NCBI GenBank assembly: GCA_963704825.1
Contig: CAVPHV010000017.1
Coordinates: forward strand, 372,001-436,000
Source of the DNA: CAVPHV01 sp963704825
Lineage (GTDB): Bacteria > Actinomycetota > Acidimicrobiia > Spongiisociales > UBA5794
Length of the DNA stretch: 64,000 bases
Direction: 5' to 3'
In this document: piece by piece, positions 55,081 through 63,766 of the stretch
Layout: each line of letters begins with the position of its first letter
How positions within the stretch are numbered: position 1 is the first letter of the stretch
Made by a program: the position numbers and the translations under genes
Notes under the pieces: model-generated
The model's input: the letters and a program-made list of their open reading frames with translations, nothing else
Databases searched by the model: none
Told to the model about the DNA's origin: nothing

Positions 55081-56142
55081 GTGACACTGGCCGAACGCCT
55101 CCGGCGCGAGATCGGCGCTTCGGGTCCGATGCCGTTTGAGGTGTTCATGGCAGCCTGTCTGTACGACCCCGTCGGGGGGTTCTTCTCCACGGGTCCGCTG
55201 CGGTCGGTTCGATCCGGCGACTTTCTCACCAGCCCTGAGGTCAGCCCCTGGTTTGGGCGATGCCTCGCCAGGGTTGTCGCCGCTGAGCAGGATCGCCTGG
55301 GCGATCCGGCGGGCTTCTTGGTCGCTGACGTTGGGGCCGGGTCCGGTTCGTTGTTGGCCGGCTTGCGGCAGGCGCGCCGCCCTGGGCCGGACTTGTGGGC
55401 GGCAGATGCCTCACCGGCGGCCCGTGACGCCCTCGGTGGCATCGTCGGCGGCTCCAACGTCGTGGAGCAGCTGACCGACCTGCCGGCCGGGCGTCCCGCC
55501 GTGCTCTTCGCCAATGAACTGCTGGACAACATGCCGGTTTCGCTGGCCGTACGGGAGGGCGAGGGTTGGACGGAGCGCTGGGTGGATACGGCCGATGACG
55601 TGTTGTCCCTGGTGCCGGTCGCGGCTCGCCCGGAGGTTGTCGCGTGGGCCGACACGTTCTGCGGCACGGTGCCCGAGGGAGGCATGGTTGAGGTGCAGTT
55701 GGAGGCAGGTGAGTGGTTGCGTCGTGCGCTGGGGCACATCGCGGCCGGGTCGGTGGTGGTCATCGACTACGGCGGCACTGCCGAAGAGCTCGAGCCACGC
55801 CGCACCCGGGGCACCCTGCGTACCTACCGCAACCATCATCTCGGGCCTGATCCGCTGCTCGCACCGGGGGAGACCGATGTCACCGTTGACGTCAACTTCT
55901 CCGCTTTGCTGGCGGTAGCCGAAGAGGTCGGCGCGGTTGTGGAGCTGCACCGCCAGGATGATTTCCTGGCGAGCCTCGGTCTGGGCGATGAGCTGTCGCG
56001 CTTGCGCCGCCTGGAGCTGGAGTTGGCTCGCCGCGGCGGAGCCATGGAGCGCCTCAAGGCTCGGGCAGAGAAGACCGACGCCGAGACCCTGATGCACCCC
56101 CGCGGCCTCGGTGACTTCCGGGTGCTCATCGCCCGCAAGTAA
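55081..56142 (+). CDS. MidA/NDUFAF7-family SAM-dependent methyltransferase, complex I assembly factor-like
   Basis: This 353-residue protein has the DUF185/MidA layout: an N-terminal helical part with GPMPFEVFMAACLYDPVGGFF, the SAM motif VADVGAGSGSLLAGL near residue 82 and the family motif LFANELLDNMPVSLAV near 143. Mitochondrial NDUFAF7 dimethylates Arg85 of NDUFS2 during complex I assembly. Here the gene sits 13 nt after nuoN of cluster 2, and NuoD of that cluster has the matching Arg. The substrate is therefore likely NuoD2; this is inference from context plus family knowledge. GTG start. Confidence 0.85.
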   Translation: MTLAERLRREIGASGPMPFEVFMAACLYDPVGGFFSTGPLRSVRSGDFLTSPEVSPWFGRCLARVVAAEQDRLGDPAGFLVADVGAGSGSLLAGLRQARRPGPDLWAADASPAARDALGGIVGGSNVVEQLTDLPAGRPAVLFANELLDNMPVSLAVREGEGWTERWVDTADDVLSLVPVAARPEVVAWADTFCGTVPEGGMVEVQLEAGEWLRRALGHIAAGSVVVIDYGGTAEELEPRRTRGTLRTYRNHHLGPDPLLAPGETDVTVDVNFSALLAVAEEVGAVVELHRQDDFLASLGLGDELSRLRRLELELARRGGAMERLKARAEKTDAETLMHPRGLGDFRVLIARK

Positions 56143-56213
56143 CCCGAACTTGCGTGGTTCAGGCGCGATTTCTGGTACGCCAGCCACGCCAGAACAGAGG
56201 AGTCGGAGACGCG

Positions 56214-56244
56214 AGAAGGGGGCCCCGGGACGGGGCCCCCTTCT
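56214..56244. terminator. Strong hairpin between convergent genes, probable bidirectional terminator
   Basis: AGAAGGGGGCCCC and its exact complement (13 bp) flank a 5-nt loop, between the ends of the methyltransferase gene and the subtilase gene. There is no long T run on either side, so termination efficiency is uncertain. Confidence 0.6.
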
Positions 56245-56267
56245 GGGTAGTGAGTTCTGCGCTGGTG

Positions 56268-59200
56268 TCAGCGCAGGTAGGCGGTCAGCTTCTTCCACGA
56301 CTTCATGTAGCGAGCGATCGCATACCGCGGATAGCCGTTGCTGGCCGACGTGTTGCCACGGTTGAGCCAGTACTCGGCGTCCGCCACCGCGTCGGCGGGT
56401 GCCGTCGCGATGTGAGCGTCGAGTCCGCTGGTTGCCACCATGCGGCTGCTGGCCACCAGGTCGCCAATCAGCGCCTGGGCATCGGTATACCACGGTGACG
56501 AGTCGTCGATCATCTGCAGCTTCACGACTGCCGTGCGGATCCGCTTGAACACCCTCGCTCCGCCGACGATGTTCGGCTGGGACTCATCGGCCCACCGCGT
56601 CTCGTCCATGGCATGTCCGGCCCAGTAGCGAGCCTGCCGCAGCGCCCAGTAGTCGCTGCCGTCGGCCACAGCGATCATCTCGTTCAGGTCGTCGACGACC
56701 TGGCCGAGGACGGCCGTTGCCGGTACGCCGGCGGGGATGATCTCAACCTCAGCCGCCGTCATCTCGGGCTGGCTGCCCGGGTTGTCGACCACGCTGATCA
56801 CCTCGTTGCTCACGATCCCGCCGCCCTGGCTGGGGCTGACGTCATCGACGGTCACCTGGTAGGCGATCACGACCGGCTCGAAGCTCGGGCCTTGGAAGTC
56901 GAAGCAGACCTGGAAGCCATCGCTGATTGCGTTGGACGGGTCTGCTGCATTCACATGAGCCGTGGCCTTGGTCCCGTCGGCGTTCTCAACACCGATGGTG
57001 GTCTCGACGCCCTCGTCGATGCTGCCGAGCAGGCTCAGGTCGAGGTTGTCATACGCATAGACGACCTCATAGAAACCCGGGGTGTCGTCGCGCGCCGCCA
57101 GCACGATGTTCATGTCGGCTACCGGGGCGCTGCCGCCAAAGAGCTGCAAGTCGTCGTACTCGATGATTGCCAGATCAGGGCCCGCCGTCGCCAAGCTGAC
57201 GCCGGCGTTGGTCGCCGCGTCGTAGAACAACTCGAAGTCGTGCCAGAGCCCGGCGATGACGTTGTTGGGCAGATCAGCCATCGGAACTGCCTGCGGAACC
57301 CACGGGGCTCCGCCGTAGTTCGCCGCTCCGTGAAAGGCGAAGCCATCGTCCGAGAAGGACGCGCCGGTGTATTCCGTTCCGTAGAACTCCAGCGGGTTCT
57401 GCGTCGCGAAGGCCGAGAAGGTGACGGTGTCGCCGACGATGCTCGATTGGGCCAAGATCCCGAAGTCCTCGAGGTTCACGTAGCCGCCGAAGCCGGTGTC
57501 ACAGGCCGCATCGTTGGCGCTGGTTGTCACGACGTAGTCGCCCTCAGCGCCGAACGGTGTCGGCTGGACGCCCTCCCAGGTGAGCACACCGTCGGTCACG
57601 GTGGCCCCACCCGTCGCGGAGCCGTCCACATAGGTCAGCCCCGCGGGGATGGTGTCGGTCAGCTCGTACGCCAGGTCCTCGTTCGTCACGTTGGGAAGAA
57701 CCGTGATCTCGTAGGTCAGCGTGTCGCCCGGCTCGGCCGTGGCCTGGCTGACCGTCTTGGTCACGTCATCTTCGTGGCGAATCAGCTTCACCGGGACGGT
57801 CCCGATGTTGCCCGGGTGGGCCGGGTCGGTACCCATCGAGAAGGCGCCGTAGTAGACGTCGCCTGCCTCGGCATCGGGCAGGTCGTAGAACACCCGAACG
57901 TCAAACGGCTCGAGCCCCGGCTGCGACGCCGGGCCCTCGACCGTCATGTTGCCCTCGTCGCCTGCGACGACGGCATGGACCAGCACAGTCAGGTCGGTAG
58001 CGGGAGCCGCGGAGCCATCCCAGTTCTGGGTCACGATCCACCAGTCGCCCTCGTCGGGCTCGGGGATGTCGCAATTCTCGATGGCCGTGGCCGACGTGCT
58101 GGCGCAGACTTGTTCGTCTGCACTCGGCAGACCATCTTCATTGGCGTCGAAGCCGACAAAGAGGTCCATGTCGGGAGACTCGGAGAACACCGTCTCGGCG
58201 ACCAGGCGAGCGGCACCTGCCGGCACTGCCACCAGTCGTGAGTCGACCGTTCCGTCGTTGATGTTGTCGTACGGATCGCCGTTGGTCGGATCCTTGCTGA
58301 GTTCGAGATCGACCTGGTCGGCCTTGGTGAGGCCGGTGTACTCGAGCGTCAGGTCGCTGATCTCGATCGCAGTGATCCCGGTCACCGGGTGCGATCCGGC
58401 ATTGCGCCGGGTGTTGATCTCGACGAGGCCCGGCAGGTCACCGGTCGTCGCCTGGATCGCCACCGGCATGTGGAGTACCTCGGCACCGTTGGTCAACGTG
58501 ACCTCGCCGAAGTTCCATGTGTCGGTGGTGGCGCCAAAGGCATCGGCCATGATGTCGATGCTCTGGCTCTCACCGGCAGCGAGCGTGAACGAGGTCGGGT
58601 TGGTCGTCAGCACGATGCCACCCTCGGCCGAAGCCGCCACGTTCCAGGTACCCGATGTCGTCGCAGTGACGGCACGAGTCCAGCTGCAGGCGCCGACGCA
58701 CTGGCTCTGCGCCATGTTGGCCAGGTTCAGGGTGGTCGGGTCGCCACCGGTTGCCGGGTCGGCAGCCATGTAGTTGGCGATCGTCTCGTCCATGATCAAG
58801 CTTGCTGCGTTGGCCTGCTCGAGCTGGACACGACCGGACCCCATGTCGAATGGATCAGCCGGGCTGACCTCATCCGAGTCCCGCATCGCAGTGTTGGCCG
58901 ACAGCATCAGCGCCGACTGGACCTCCGCAGGGGTCCAGGTCGGATGCTCTTGCATCAGCAAAGCGCCGGCACCCGCGACATGCGGGCTGGCCATCGACGT
59001 GCCGCTGGAGAAGTCCCAGACGATCGCATCGTTTTGACCGTGGGCCGCGATGATGTCGACACCAGGGGCCGCCACGTTGGGTGACACGATGTCGATGGCG
59101 CGGTTGGCACCCCGTGACGAGAACCCGGCGATGATGTCGGCACGGCCCGGATCGTTCACGTACACGCCCTCCGAGATGGAAGCCATGTGGTTGGTGCCCG

Positions 59201-60791
59201 TGGCGAGCCACGCCTTCAGGTTCTCACCGTCGGCGTAGGTGATGTGCGACGTCGGAATGACATGCGCATCCGCGTTGATCGAGTTGGCGTCGCCTGCGAG
59301 GTTGGTCAACACCATGCCGCCGGCGCCGCCGGCTGCGGCGTTGACGCCCTTGTCGGTGCGGGCAATTTGGCCGCGGTCACAGACGACGATCTCGCCGTTG
59401 GTCCAGGTCCCTGCCGGGAACGGAACGAGGCAGAGTGCGTCGCCAAAGTCGGCTGCATACACGATCGGAGCGGGTCCGTAGCCGGCGGTGAAGCCGTTGC
59501 CGTCGATGTCGCCGAGCGGGGCTGCGCCACCGGTAGTGCTGAGCACGTTGGTCCAGGTCCGGCTGTGGGTCGAAGCCGCAACCGACGTCAGCCACGGCGC
59601 ATCGGCCGGCGAACCGACCGTTTCTGGTCCGGGACCATTGTTGCCTGCGGAGGTCGCCACGAAGATGCCGGCCTCGCGAGCGTTCAGGAAGCCAACCGTG
59701 TCGAAGTCGTTCCACAGGTCGGAAGCGGAATCGCTTCCGATCGAGTAATTGATGACGTCGACACCGTCGATGACGGTCTGGTCGATCGCCGCCGACAGTG
59801 CTGATCCGGTGCAGCAACCGGCGTAGGCGATGATGTTGGCGTGGGGAGCCACACCGGAGATGTCGATCTGCTCAGAGCGACCGGTGCCACCGATTGTGGC
59901 CTCGACGAAGTTGCCTGCCGTGGTGCTTGCAGTGTGTGAGCCGTGACCGTCATAGTCCCACGGCGAGTTCGCGCCGTAGCCCGAGTCGACGCTGAAGTAG
60001 CCCCAGGCGCCGATCAGCTTGTCGTTGCAGGGGAACGTGTCGTCGTAGCCCTTGACGTCGCCATCGTCGGTTTGGGCACTGTCACAGACACCGACGTAGT
60101 TGCCGGCACCGAACGGGTTGGTGTGGTCGTAGCCGTCGCCGCCGATGTCGGCGAATGACGGATTCGACGGGTTGATCCCGGTATCGATGATGCCGACGAT
60201 GATGCCCTCACCACAACTCCCGGGCTGCGAGCAGTCGGCGCCACCCCAAATGGAGGGAGCGCCGATCCAGCCGGGGCCGGTGTCGGTCTGCAGTTCGCGC
60301 TCGAAGTCTTCCTGGACGAAGATGACCCCGTCCATCTTGGCGACCCGGGCGGCTTCGGTCGGAGTCAGCCACACGGCAAGGCCGTTGTTGGCGTACTGGT
60401 AGGTGTAGCGGACGTCGGCGTCGTGACCGATGACCCGCTCCATCCGACTCACGAAGCCGGTCTGCTCGGCTACCAAGTAGTTGGCATAGGCGCGAGCCGG
60501 TGCGGCGTCTGCGTCAAGCTGTTGCGCGCCGGATACAACCGGGCTGGTTGCCTCGAAGCCGTCGACTCCGCCGCGGAATGATGCGACGGGAGCGTCTTCG
60601 AGCCGGATGAGGAAGATGCCCTCTTTGGCCTCTTTGAATTGGTTGTCGACCACTTGTGTGGCCTCTGCCGGCTCGAAACCGGCCTTGTCGTTGGCCAAAT
60701 CAGCCCTTGGGGGTGATTCGGCGGAGACAGGCCCAACTACGGACAGGACAACCGTTACTGCTGCGGCGAGCGCAAGCAAACGGCGAGACAC
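56268..60791 (-). CDS. Large secreted subtilisin-family (S8) serine protease
   Basis: This 1507-residue protein has a Sec signal (SRRLLALAAAVTVVLSVVGP then VSA). An inhibitor I9-like propeptide reaches to about residue 165. The subtilase domain has the triad D203 (GIIDTGI), H283 (DGHGSH) and S599 (GTSMASP), with a PA domain inserted between His and Ser. The long C-terminal part has beta-sandwich regions, a DUF11-like repeat (TYEITVLPNVTNEDLAYELT) and a 140-residue helical end rich in Trp, Tyr, Arg and Lys. The GTG at 60791 follows AAAGGGG by 7 nt and starts directly at the signal; the longer open frame to 60920 is not used. Extracellular degradation of protein is likely; there is no LPXTG or other anchor. 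Confidence 0.9.
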   Translation of the reverse strand: MSRRLLALAAAVTVVLSVVGPVSAESPPRADLANDKAGFEPAEATQVVDNQFKEAKEGIFLIRLEDAPVASFRGGVDGFEATSPVVSGAQQLDADAAPARAYANYLVAEQTGFVSRMERVIGHDADVRYTYQYANNGLAVWLTPTEAARVAKMDGVIFVQEDFERELQTDTGPGWIGAPSIWGGADCSQPGSCGEGIIVGIIDTGINPSNPSFADIGGDGYDHTNPFGAGNYVGVCDSAQTDDGDVKGYDDTFPCNDKLIGAWGYFSVDSGYGANSPWDYDGHGSHTASTTAGNFVEATIGGTGRSEQIDISGVAPHANIIAYAGCCTGSALSAAIDQTVIDGVDVINYSIGSDSASDLWNDFDTVGFLNAREAGIFVATSAGNNGPGPETVGSPADAPWLTSVAASTHSRTWTNVLSTTGGAAPLGDIDGNGFTAGYGPAPIVYAADFGDALCLVPFPAGTWTNGEIVVCDRGQIARTDKGVNAAAGGAGGMVLTNLAGDANSINADAHVIPTSHITYADGENLKAWLATGTNHMASISEGVYVNDPGRADIIAGFSSRGANRAIDIVSPNVAAPGVDIIAAHGQNDAIVWDFSSGTSMASPHVAGAGALLMQEHPTWTPAEVQSALMLSANTAMRDSDEVSPADPFDMGSGRVQLEQANAASLIMDETIANYMAADPATGGDPTTLNLANMAQSQCVGACSWTRAVTATTSGTWNVAASAEGGIVLTTNPTSFTLAAGESQSIDIMADAFGATTDTWNFGEVTLTNGAEVLHMPVAIQATTGDLPGLVEINTRRNAGSHPVTGITAIEISDLTLEYTGLTKADQVDLELSKDPTNGDPYDNINDGTVDSRLVAVPAGAARLVAETVFSESPDMDLFVGFDANEDGLPSADEQVCASTSATAIENCDIPEPDEGDWWIVTQNWDGSAAPATDLTVLVHAVVAGDEGNMTVEGPASQPGLEPFDVRVFYDLPDAEAGDVYYGAFSMGTDPAHPGNIGTVPVKLIRHEDDVTKTVSQATAEPGDTLTYEITVLPNVTNEDLAYELTDTIPAGLTYVDGSATGGATVTDGVLTWEGVQPTPFGAEGDYVVTTSANDAACDTGFGGYVNLEDFGILAQSSIVGDTVTFSAFATQNPLEFYGTEYTGASFSDDGFAFHGAANYGGAPWVPQAVPMADLPNNVIAGLWHDFELFYDAATNAGVSLATAGPDLAIIEYDDLQLFGGSAPVADMNIVLAARDDTPGFYEVVYAYDNLDLSLLGSIDEGVETTIGVENADGTKATAHVNAADPSNAISDGFQVCFDFQGPSFEPVVIAYQVTVDDVSPSQGGGIVSNEVISVVDNPGSQPEMTAAEVEIIPAGVPATAVLGQVVDDLNEMIAVADGSDYWALRQARYWAGHAMDETRWADESQPNIVGGARVFKRIRTAVVKLQMIDDSSPWYTDAQALIGDLVASSRMVATSGLDAHIATAPADAVADAEYWLNRGNTSASNGYPRYAIARYMKSWKKLTAYLR

Positions 60792-61002
60792 AGGAAAGCC
60801 CCTTTCTTCCACCTCAGTTTCCCAGCGCGGGATCTGTTGGGACGGTGCCCACCTCAGAAGCGCAAAACTCCGCCTGAACAGTCCAACGCTATCACTCACA
60901 GTAGCGCGCCCGCCCGACACAGATCAACCCGGAAAGTTGTCTTTTGTTGACGGAGAGTGTTCACGTCGGGGGAGGCCTGCCCTGATACCTCCGCGCGGCG
61001 GG

Positions 61003-61008
61003 TACTCT
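61003..61008 (+). promoter_or_regulatory. -10 element of a probably leaderless transcript (htpX)
   Basis: TACTCT ends 9 nt before the ATG at 61018; no ribosome site is present. Confidence 0.4.
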
Positions 61009-61017
61009 GAGATCACC

Positions 61018-61905
61018 ATGCAAAACAACCTCAAGACCGTTCTGTTGATGGGCCTGCTTGGAGGTCTGCTCGTTGGTGTCGGCTGGGCACTCGGCAGCCA
61101 ATCGGGCGCCATCCTGGCGCTGATCATCGCCACCGCTCTCAACATGGGCATGTACTTCTTCTCGGACAAGATCGCCCTCAAGGCCTCCCGTGCCGTGCCC
61201 GTGGAAGAGGTCGAGCTACCCAACGTCTATACGATCGTTCGTTCGTTGGCCCAACGCGAGAACATGCCGATGCCGCGGATCTACTTCATCGACTCGCCCC
61301 AGCCGAATGCGTTTGCGACGGGACGCAATCCCAAACATGCCGCGGTTGCCGTGACCCGGGGCATCCTCGAAATGATGAACCACCAGGAACTCGAGGGCGT
61401 GCTCGCCCATGAGTTGGCCCACGTTCGCAACCGCGACATTCTGATCGCATCGATCGCGGCGACGGTCGGGGCCGCCTTGTCGTTCCTGGCGCGGATGGCG
61501 TTCTGGGGTGGGCTCGGGGGTCGGCGCAACGACAACAACCCACTCGGCGCCATCGGCGGGCTCATCGCCATGATCATTGCCCCACTGGCAGCCGCCGTCA
61601 TCCAGATGTCGATCAGCCGCGCCCGTGAATACCAGGCCGATCGTTCCGGGGCGCAGACCACAGGTTCGCCTCTGGCGCTGGCCGCCGCGCTCCGCAAGCT
61701 CGAGGCCGGGACCTCACGCATCCCGATGGAAGTGAATGCCTCGGTGTCGCAACTGTTCATCGCCGACCCGCTCAAGGCCTTCGGCAACCGCGGCCGCCGC
61801 CAGGGTCAGCCGGGCAACCTGGCCAAGATGTTCAGCACCCATCCGCCGATGGCGGAACGTATCGAGCGGCTCGAAGAGATGGCGACGGGCAGCATGTTCC
61901 GCTGA
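61018..61905 (+). CDS. htpX: HtpX membrane zinc metalloprotease
   Basis: This 295-residue protein has two N-terminal membrane helices, the zinc motif AHELAHVRNRD (H131, E132, H135) and the third ligand Glu in SRAREYQADRSGA. Two more hydrophobic segments lie between. It degrades damaged membrane proteins. The ATG at 61018 begins MQNNLKTVLLMGL, the usual HtpX opening; an upstream open frame is not coding. Confidence 0.94.
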   Translation: MQNNLKTVLLMGLLGGLLVGVGWALGSQSGAILALIIATALNMGMYFFSDKIALKASRAVPVEEVELPNVYTIVRSLAQRENMPMPRIYFIDSPQPNAFATGRNPKHAAVAVTRGILEMMNHQELEGVLAHELAHVRNRDILIASIAATVGAALSFLARMAFWGGLGGRRNDNNPLGAIGGLIAMIIAPLAAAVIQMSISRAREYQADRSGAQTTGSPLALAAALRKLEAGTSRIPMEVNASVSQLFIADPLKAFGNRGRRQGQPGNLAKMFSTHPPMAERIERLEEMATGSMFR

Positions 61906-61941
61906 GCGGACGGACCCATCGTGCAGATGTCCTGAGTGGGC

Positions 61942-61947
61942 TAACCT
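61942..61947 (+). promoter_or_regulatory. Candidate -10 box of the tRNA-tuf-rpmG cluster
   Basis: TAACCT lies 12 nt before tRNA-Tyr; no clear -35 is seen 17 nt upstream (TCGTGC). Confidence 0.3.
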
Positions 61948-61959
61948 ATCGCCGCTCGC

Positions 61960-62042
61960 GCCGGGATGCCCGAGCGGCCAAAGGGAGCAGACTGTAAATC
62001 TGCCGGCATTTGCCTTCGGAGGTTCGAATCCTTCTCCCGGCA
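61960..62042 (+). tRNA. tRNA-Tyr (anticodon GTA)
   Basis: The acceptor stem is GCCGGGA/TCCCGGC with discriminator A. The anticodon stem GCAGA/TCTGC encloses CTGTAAA. It has the long variable arm of class II tRNAs and the T arm GGAGG-TTCGAAT-CCTTC. CCA is not encoded. Confidence 0.95.
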
Positions 62043-62125
62043 CGTTGGGCGCGTCTTAGCGCTCAACCACGGTGGGGTCTAGAATCCCACCGAATTGCTG
62101 GGAGCGCGGTACCCAGCACCAGGTT

Positions 62126-62197
62126 GCCTCCTTAGCTCAGTGGCAGAGCACCTCCATGGTAAGGAGGGGGTCCCGGGTTCAAATCCCGGAGGAGGCT
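62126..62197 (+). tRNA. tRNA-Thr (anticodon GGT)
   Basis: The acceptor stem is GCCTCCT/AGGAGGC with discriminator T. The anticodon stem CCTCC/GGAGG encloses ATGGTAA. The T arm is CCGGG-TTCAAAT-CCCGG. CCA is not encoded. Confidence 0.95.
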
Positions 62198-62200
62198 CGA

Positions 62201-62223
62201 CGCCTCGGGCTTGGCCCGAGGCG
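62201..62223 (+). repeat. 10-bp hairpin with TTG loop after tRNA-Thr
   Basis: CGCCTCGGGC, loop TTG, exact complement. No T tract follows; it may be a processing or pausing element in the tRNA-tuf transcript. Confidence 0.6.
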
Positions 62224-62257
62224 CCATGATGCGAGGCACCCACATGACGAAGCGCAA

Positions 62258-62277
62258 CCTGATGCCGAGGCATCAGG
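62258..62277 (+). repeat. 8-bp hairpin between tRNA-Thr and tRNA-Met
   Basis: CCTGATGC, loop CGAG, GCATCAGG. It shares the GATGC/GCATC core with the next stem. Confidence 0.5.
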
Positions 62278-62292
62278 CGGCGGTTCGCCCAA

Positions 62293-62311
62293 CGTGATGC
62301 GAAGCATCACG
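62293..62311 (+). repeat. 8-bp hairpin with GAA loop just before tRNA-Met
   Basis: CGTGATGC, loop GAA, GCATCACG. Its tip GCGAAGC is the known unusually stable DNA mini-hairpin sequence. Confidence 0.55.
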
Positions 62312-62312
62312 G

Positions 62313-62386
62313 GGCGGCGTAGCTCAGACGGTAAGAGCGCTCGACTCATAATCGAGAGGTCGGCGGTTCAAGTCCGCCCGCCGCTA
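62313..62386 (+). tRNA. tRNA-Met (anticodon CAT), elongator type
   Basis: The acceptor stem is GGCGGCG/CGCCGCT (first pair G-U) with discriminator A. The anticodon stem CTCGA/TCGAG encloses CTCATAA. The T arm is GGCGG-TTCAAGT-CCGCC. The paired first base and lack of three G-C pairs in the anticodon stem argue against the initiator; a CAT-Ile2 cannot be fully excluded. Confidence 0.9.
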
Positions 62387-62409
62387 CGAACACAACCAGC
62401 ATGTTCATA

Positions 62410-62431
62410 CCCGGTCGGCGCCTCGACCGGG
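62410..62431 (+). repeat. 8-bp hairpin in the tuf leader
   Basis: CCCGGTCG, loop GCGCCT, CGACCGGG. It lies between tRNA-Met and tuf and could serve transcript processing. Confidence 0.45.
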
Positions 62432-62472
62432 ACTACGTACGCACCAATCCAAACAAACAAGGAGCACCGAAG

Positions 62473-63663
62473 ATGGCGAAGGCGAAGTTCGAGCGGACGA
62501 AGCCGCATGTGAATGTCGGGACTATGGGTCATATTGATCATGGGAAGACGACGTTGACGGCTGCTATCACGAAGGTGCTTGCTGAGCAGGGTGATGGGTC
62601 GACGCAGTTCACGGCGTTTGATGAGATTGATAAGGCGCCGGAGGAGCGTGAGCGGGGGATCACGATTGCGATTGCGCATGTGGAGTATGAGACGGCGAAT
62701 CGGCATTATGCGCATGTTGATATGCCGGGGCATGCGGATTATGTGAAGAACATGATTACGGGTGCGGCGCAGATTGATGGTGCGGTGTTGGTGGTGTCGG
62801 CGGCTGATGGTCCGATGCCCCAGACGCGTGAGCATGTGTTGTTGGCTCGTCAGGTTGGGGTTCCGTTCATTGTGGTGTATTTGAACAAGACGGATCAGGT
62901 TGATGATGATGAGTTGTTGGATTTGGTGGAGTTGGAGGTTCGGGATTTGCTGACGGAGTATGAGTTTCCGGGTGATGATGTTCCGGTGGTTCGTGGTTCT
63001 GCGTTGGCGGCGTTGGAGGGTGATGCGGCTGGTGAGGCTTCGGTGTTGGAGTTGATGGAGGCGGTGGATTCGTATATTCCTGAGCCGGAGCGGGATACGG
63101 AGAAGCCGTTCATGATGGCGATTGAGGATGTGTTTTCGATTACGGGTCGTGGGACGGTGGTGACGGGCCGGATTGAGACGGGGATCATTCATGTGGGTGA
63201 GCAGGTTGAGATTGTGGGGATTCGGGATTTGCAGACGACGACGGTGACCGGGGTGGAGATGTTCCGGAAGTTGTTGGATGAGGGCCGGGCTGGGGACAAT
63301 GTGGGGTTGTTGTTGCGGGGGATTGGGAAGGATGATGTGGAGCGGGGTCAGGTGGTGGCGAAGCCTGGTTCGATTACGCCGCATACGGATTTTGATGGTC
63401 AGGTGTATGTGTTGACGAAGGAGGAGGGTGGTCGGCATAACCCGTTTTTTGATGGGTATCGGCCGCAGTTTTATTTCCGGACGACGGATGTGACGGGGAC
63501 GGTGCATTTGCCGGCGGGTACCGAGATGGTGATGCCGGGTGATAACACGGAGATGCAGGTGGAGTTGATTCAGTCGATTGCGATGGATGAGGGGCAGCGG
63601 TTCGCGATTCGTGAGGGTGGCCGGACGGTTGGTGCCGGCCGTGTCATCAAGATCAACAAGTAG
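62473..63663 (+). CDS. tuf: Elongation factor Tu
   Basis: This 396-residue GTPase delivers aminoacyl-tRNA to the ribosome. It has [11 protein letters not shown], the switch region [27 protein letters not shown] and LNKTDQVD. The ATG follows AAGGAGCACCGAAG; an in-frame ATG at 62401 lies in the leader and is not used. Between about 62510 and 63630 the codons end mostly in T or G (TTG, GTG, GAT, GGT), giving a very C-poor coding strand, unlike every other gene here. Downstream of three tRNAs, as in the E. coli tufB operon. Confidence 0.98.
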   Translation: MAKAKFERTKPHVNVGTMGHIDHGKTTLTAAITKVLAEQGDGSTQFTAFDEIDKAPEERERGITIAIAHVEYETANRHYAHVDMPGHADYVKNMITGAAQIDGAVLVVSAADGPMPQTREHVLLARQVGVPFIVVYLNKTDQVDDDELLDLVELEVRDLLTEYEFPGDDVPVVRGSALAALEGDAAGEASVLELMEAVDSYIPEPERDTEKPFMMAIEDVFSITGRGTVVTGRIETGIIHVGEQVEIVGIRDLQTTTVTGVEMFRKLLDEGRAGDNVGLLLRGIGKDDVERGQVVAKPGSITPHTDFDGQVYVLTKEEGGRHNPFFDGYRPQFYFRTTDVTGTVHLPAGTEMVMPGDNTEMQVELIQSIAMDEGQRFAIREGGRTVGAGRVIKINK

Positions 63664-63672
63664 GCGGACCAT

Positions 63673-63693
63673 CGGACCGGCGTTGCCGGTCCG
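63673..63693 (+). repeat. 9-bp hairpin after tuf
   Basis: CGGACCGGC, loop GTT, exact complement. It lies 9 nt after the tuf stop and has no T run. Confidence 0.5.
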
Positions 63694-63705
63694 TCTGGTC
63701 CGTAG

Positions 63706-63726
63706 GGAGTTCCCTGCGGGAACTCC
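63706..63726 (+). repeat. 9-bp hairpin between tuf and rpmG
   Basis: GGAGTTCCC, loop TGC, exact complement. Its outer arms GGAGTT/AACTCC are the same as those of the stem at 47426-47450. Confidence 0.5.
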
Positions 63727-63766
63727 TCGACACGGATTTCAGGATTGAGAGACGAGAGAGTGCAGC

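Noticed and set aside
62313..62386. Initiator tRNA-Met or tRNA-Ile2 (CAT)
   Set aside because: The first acceptor bases pair and the anticodon stem lacks the three G-C pairs of initiators; the overall sequence resembles actinobacterial elongator tRNA-Met.
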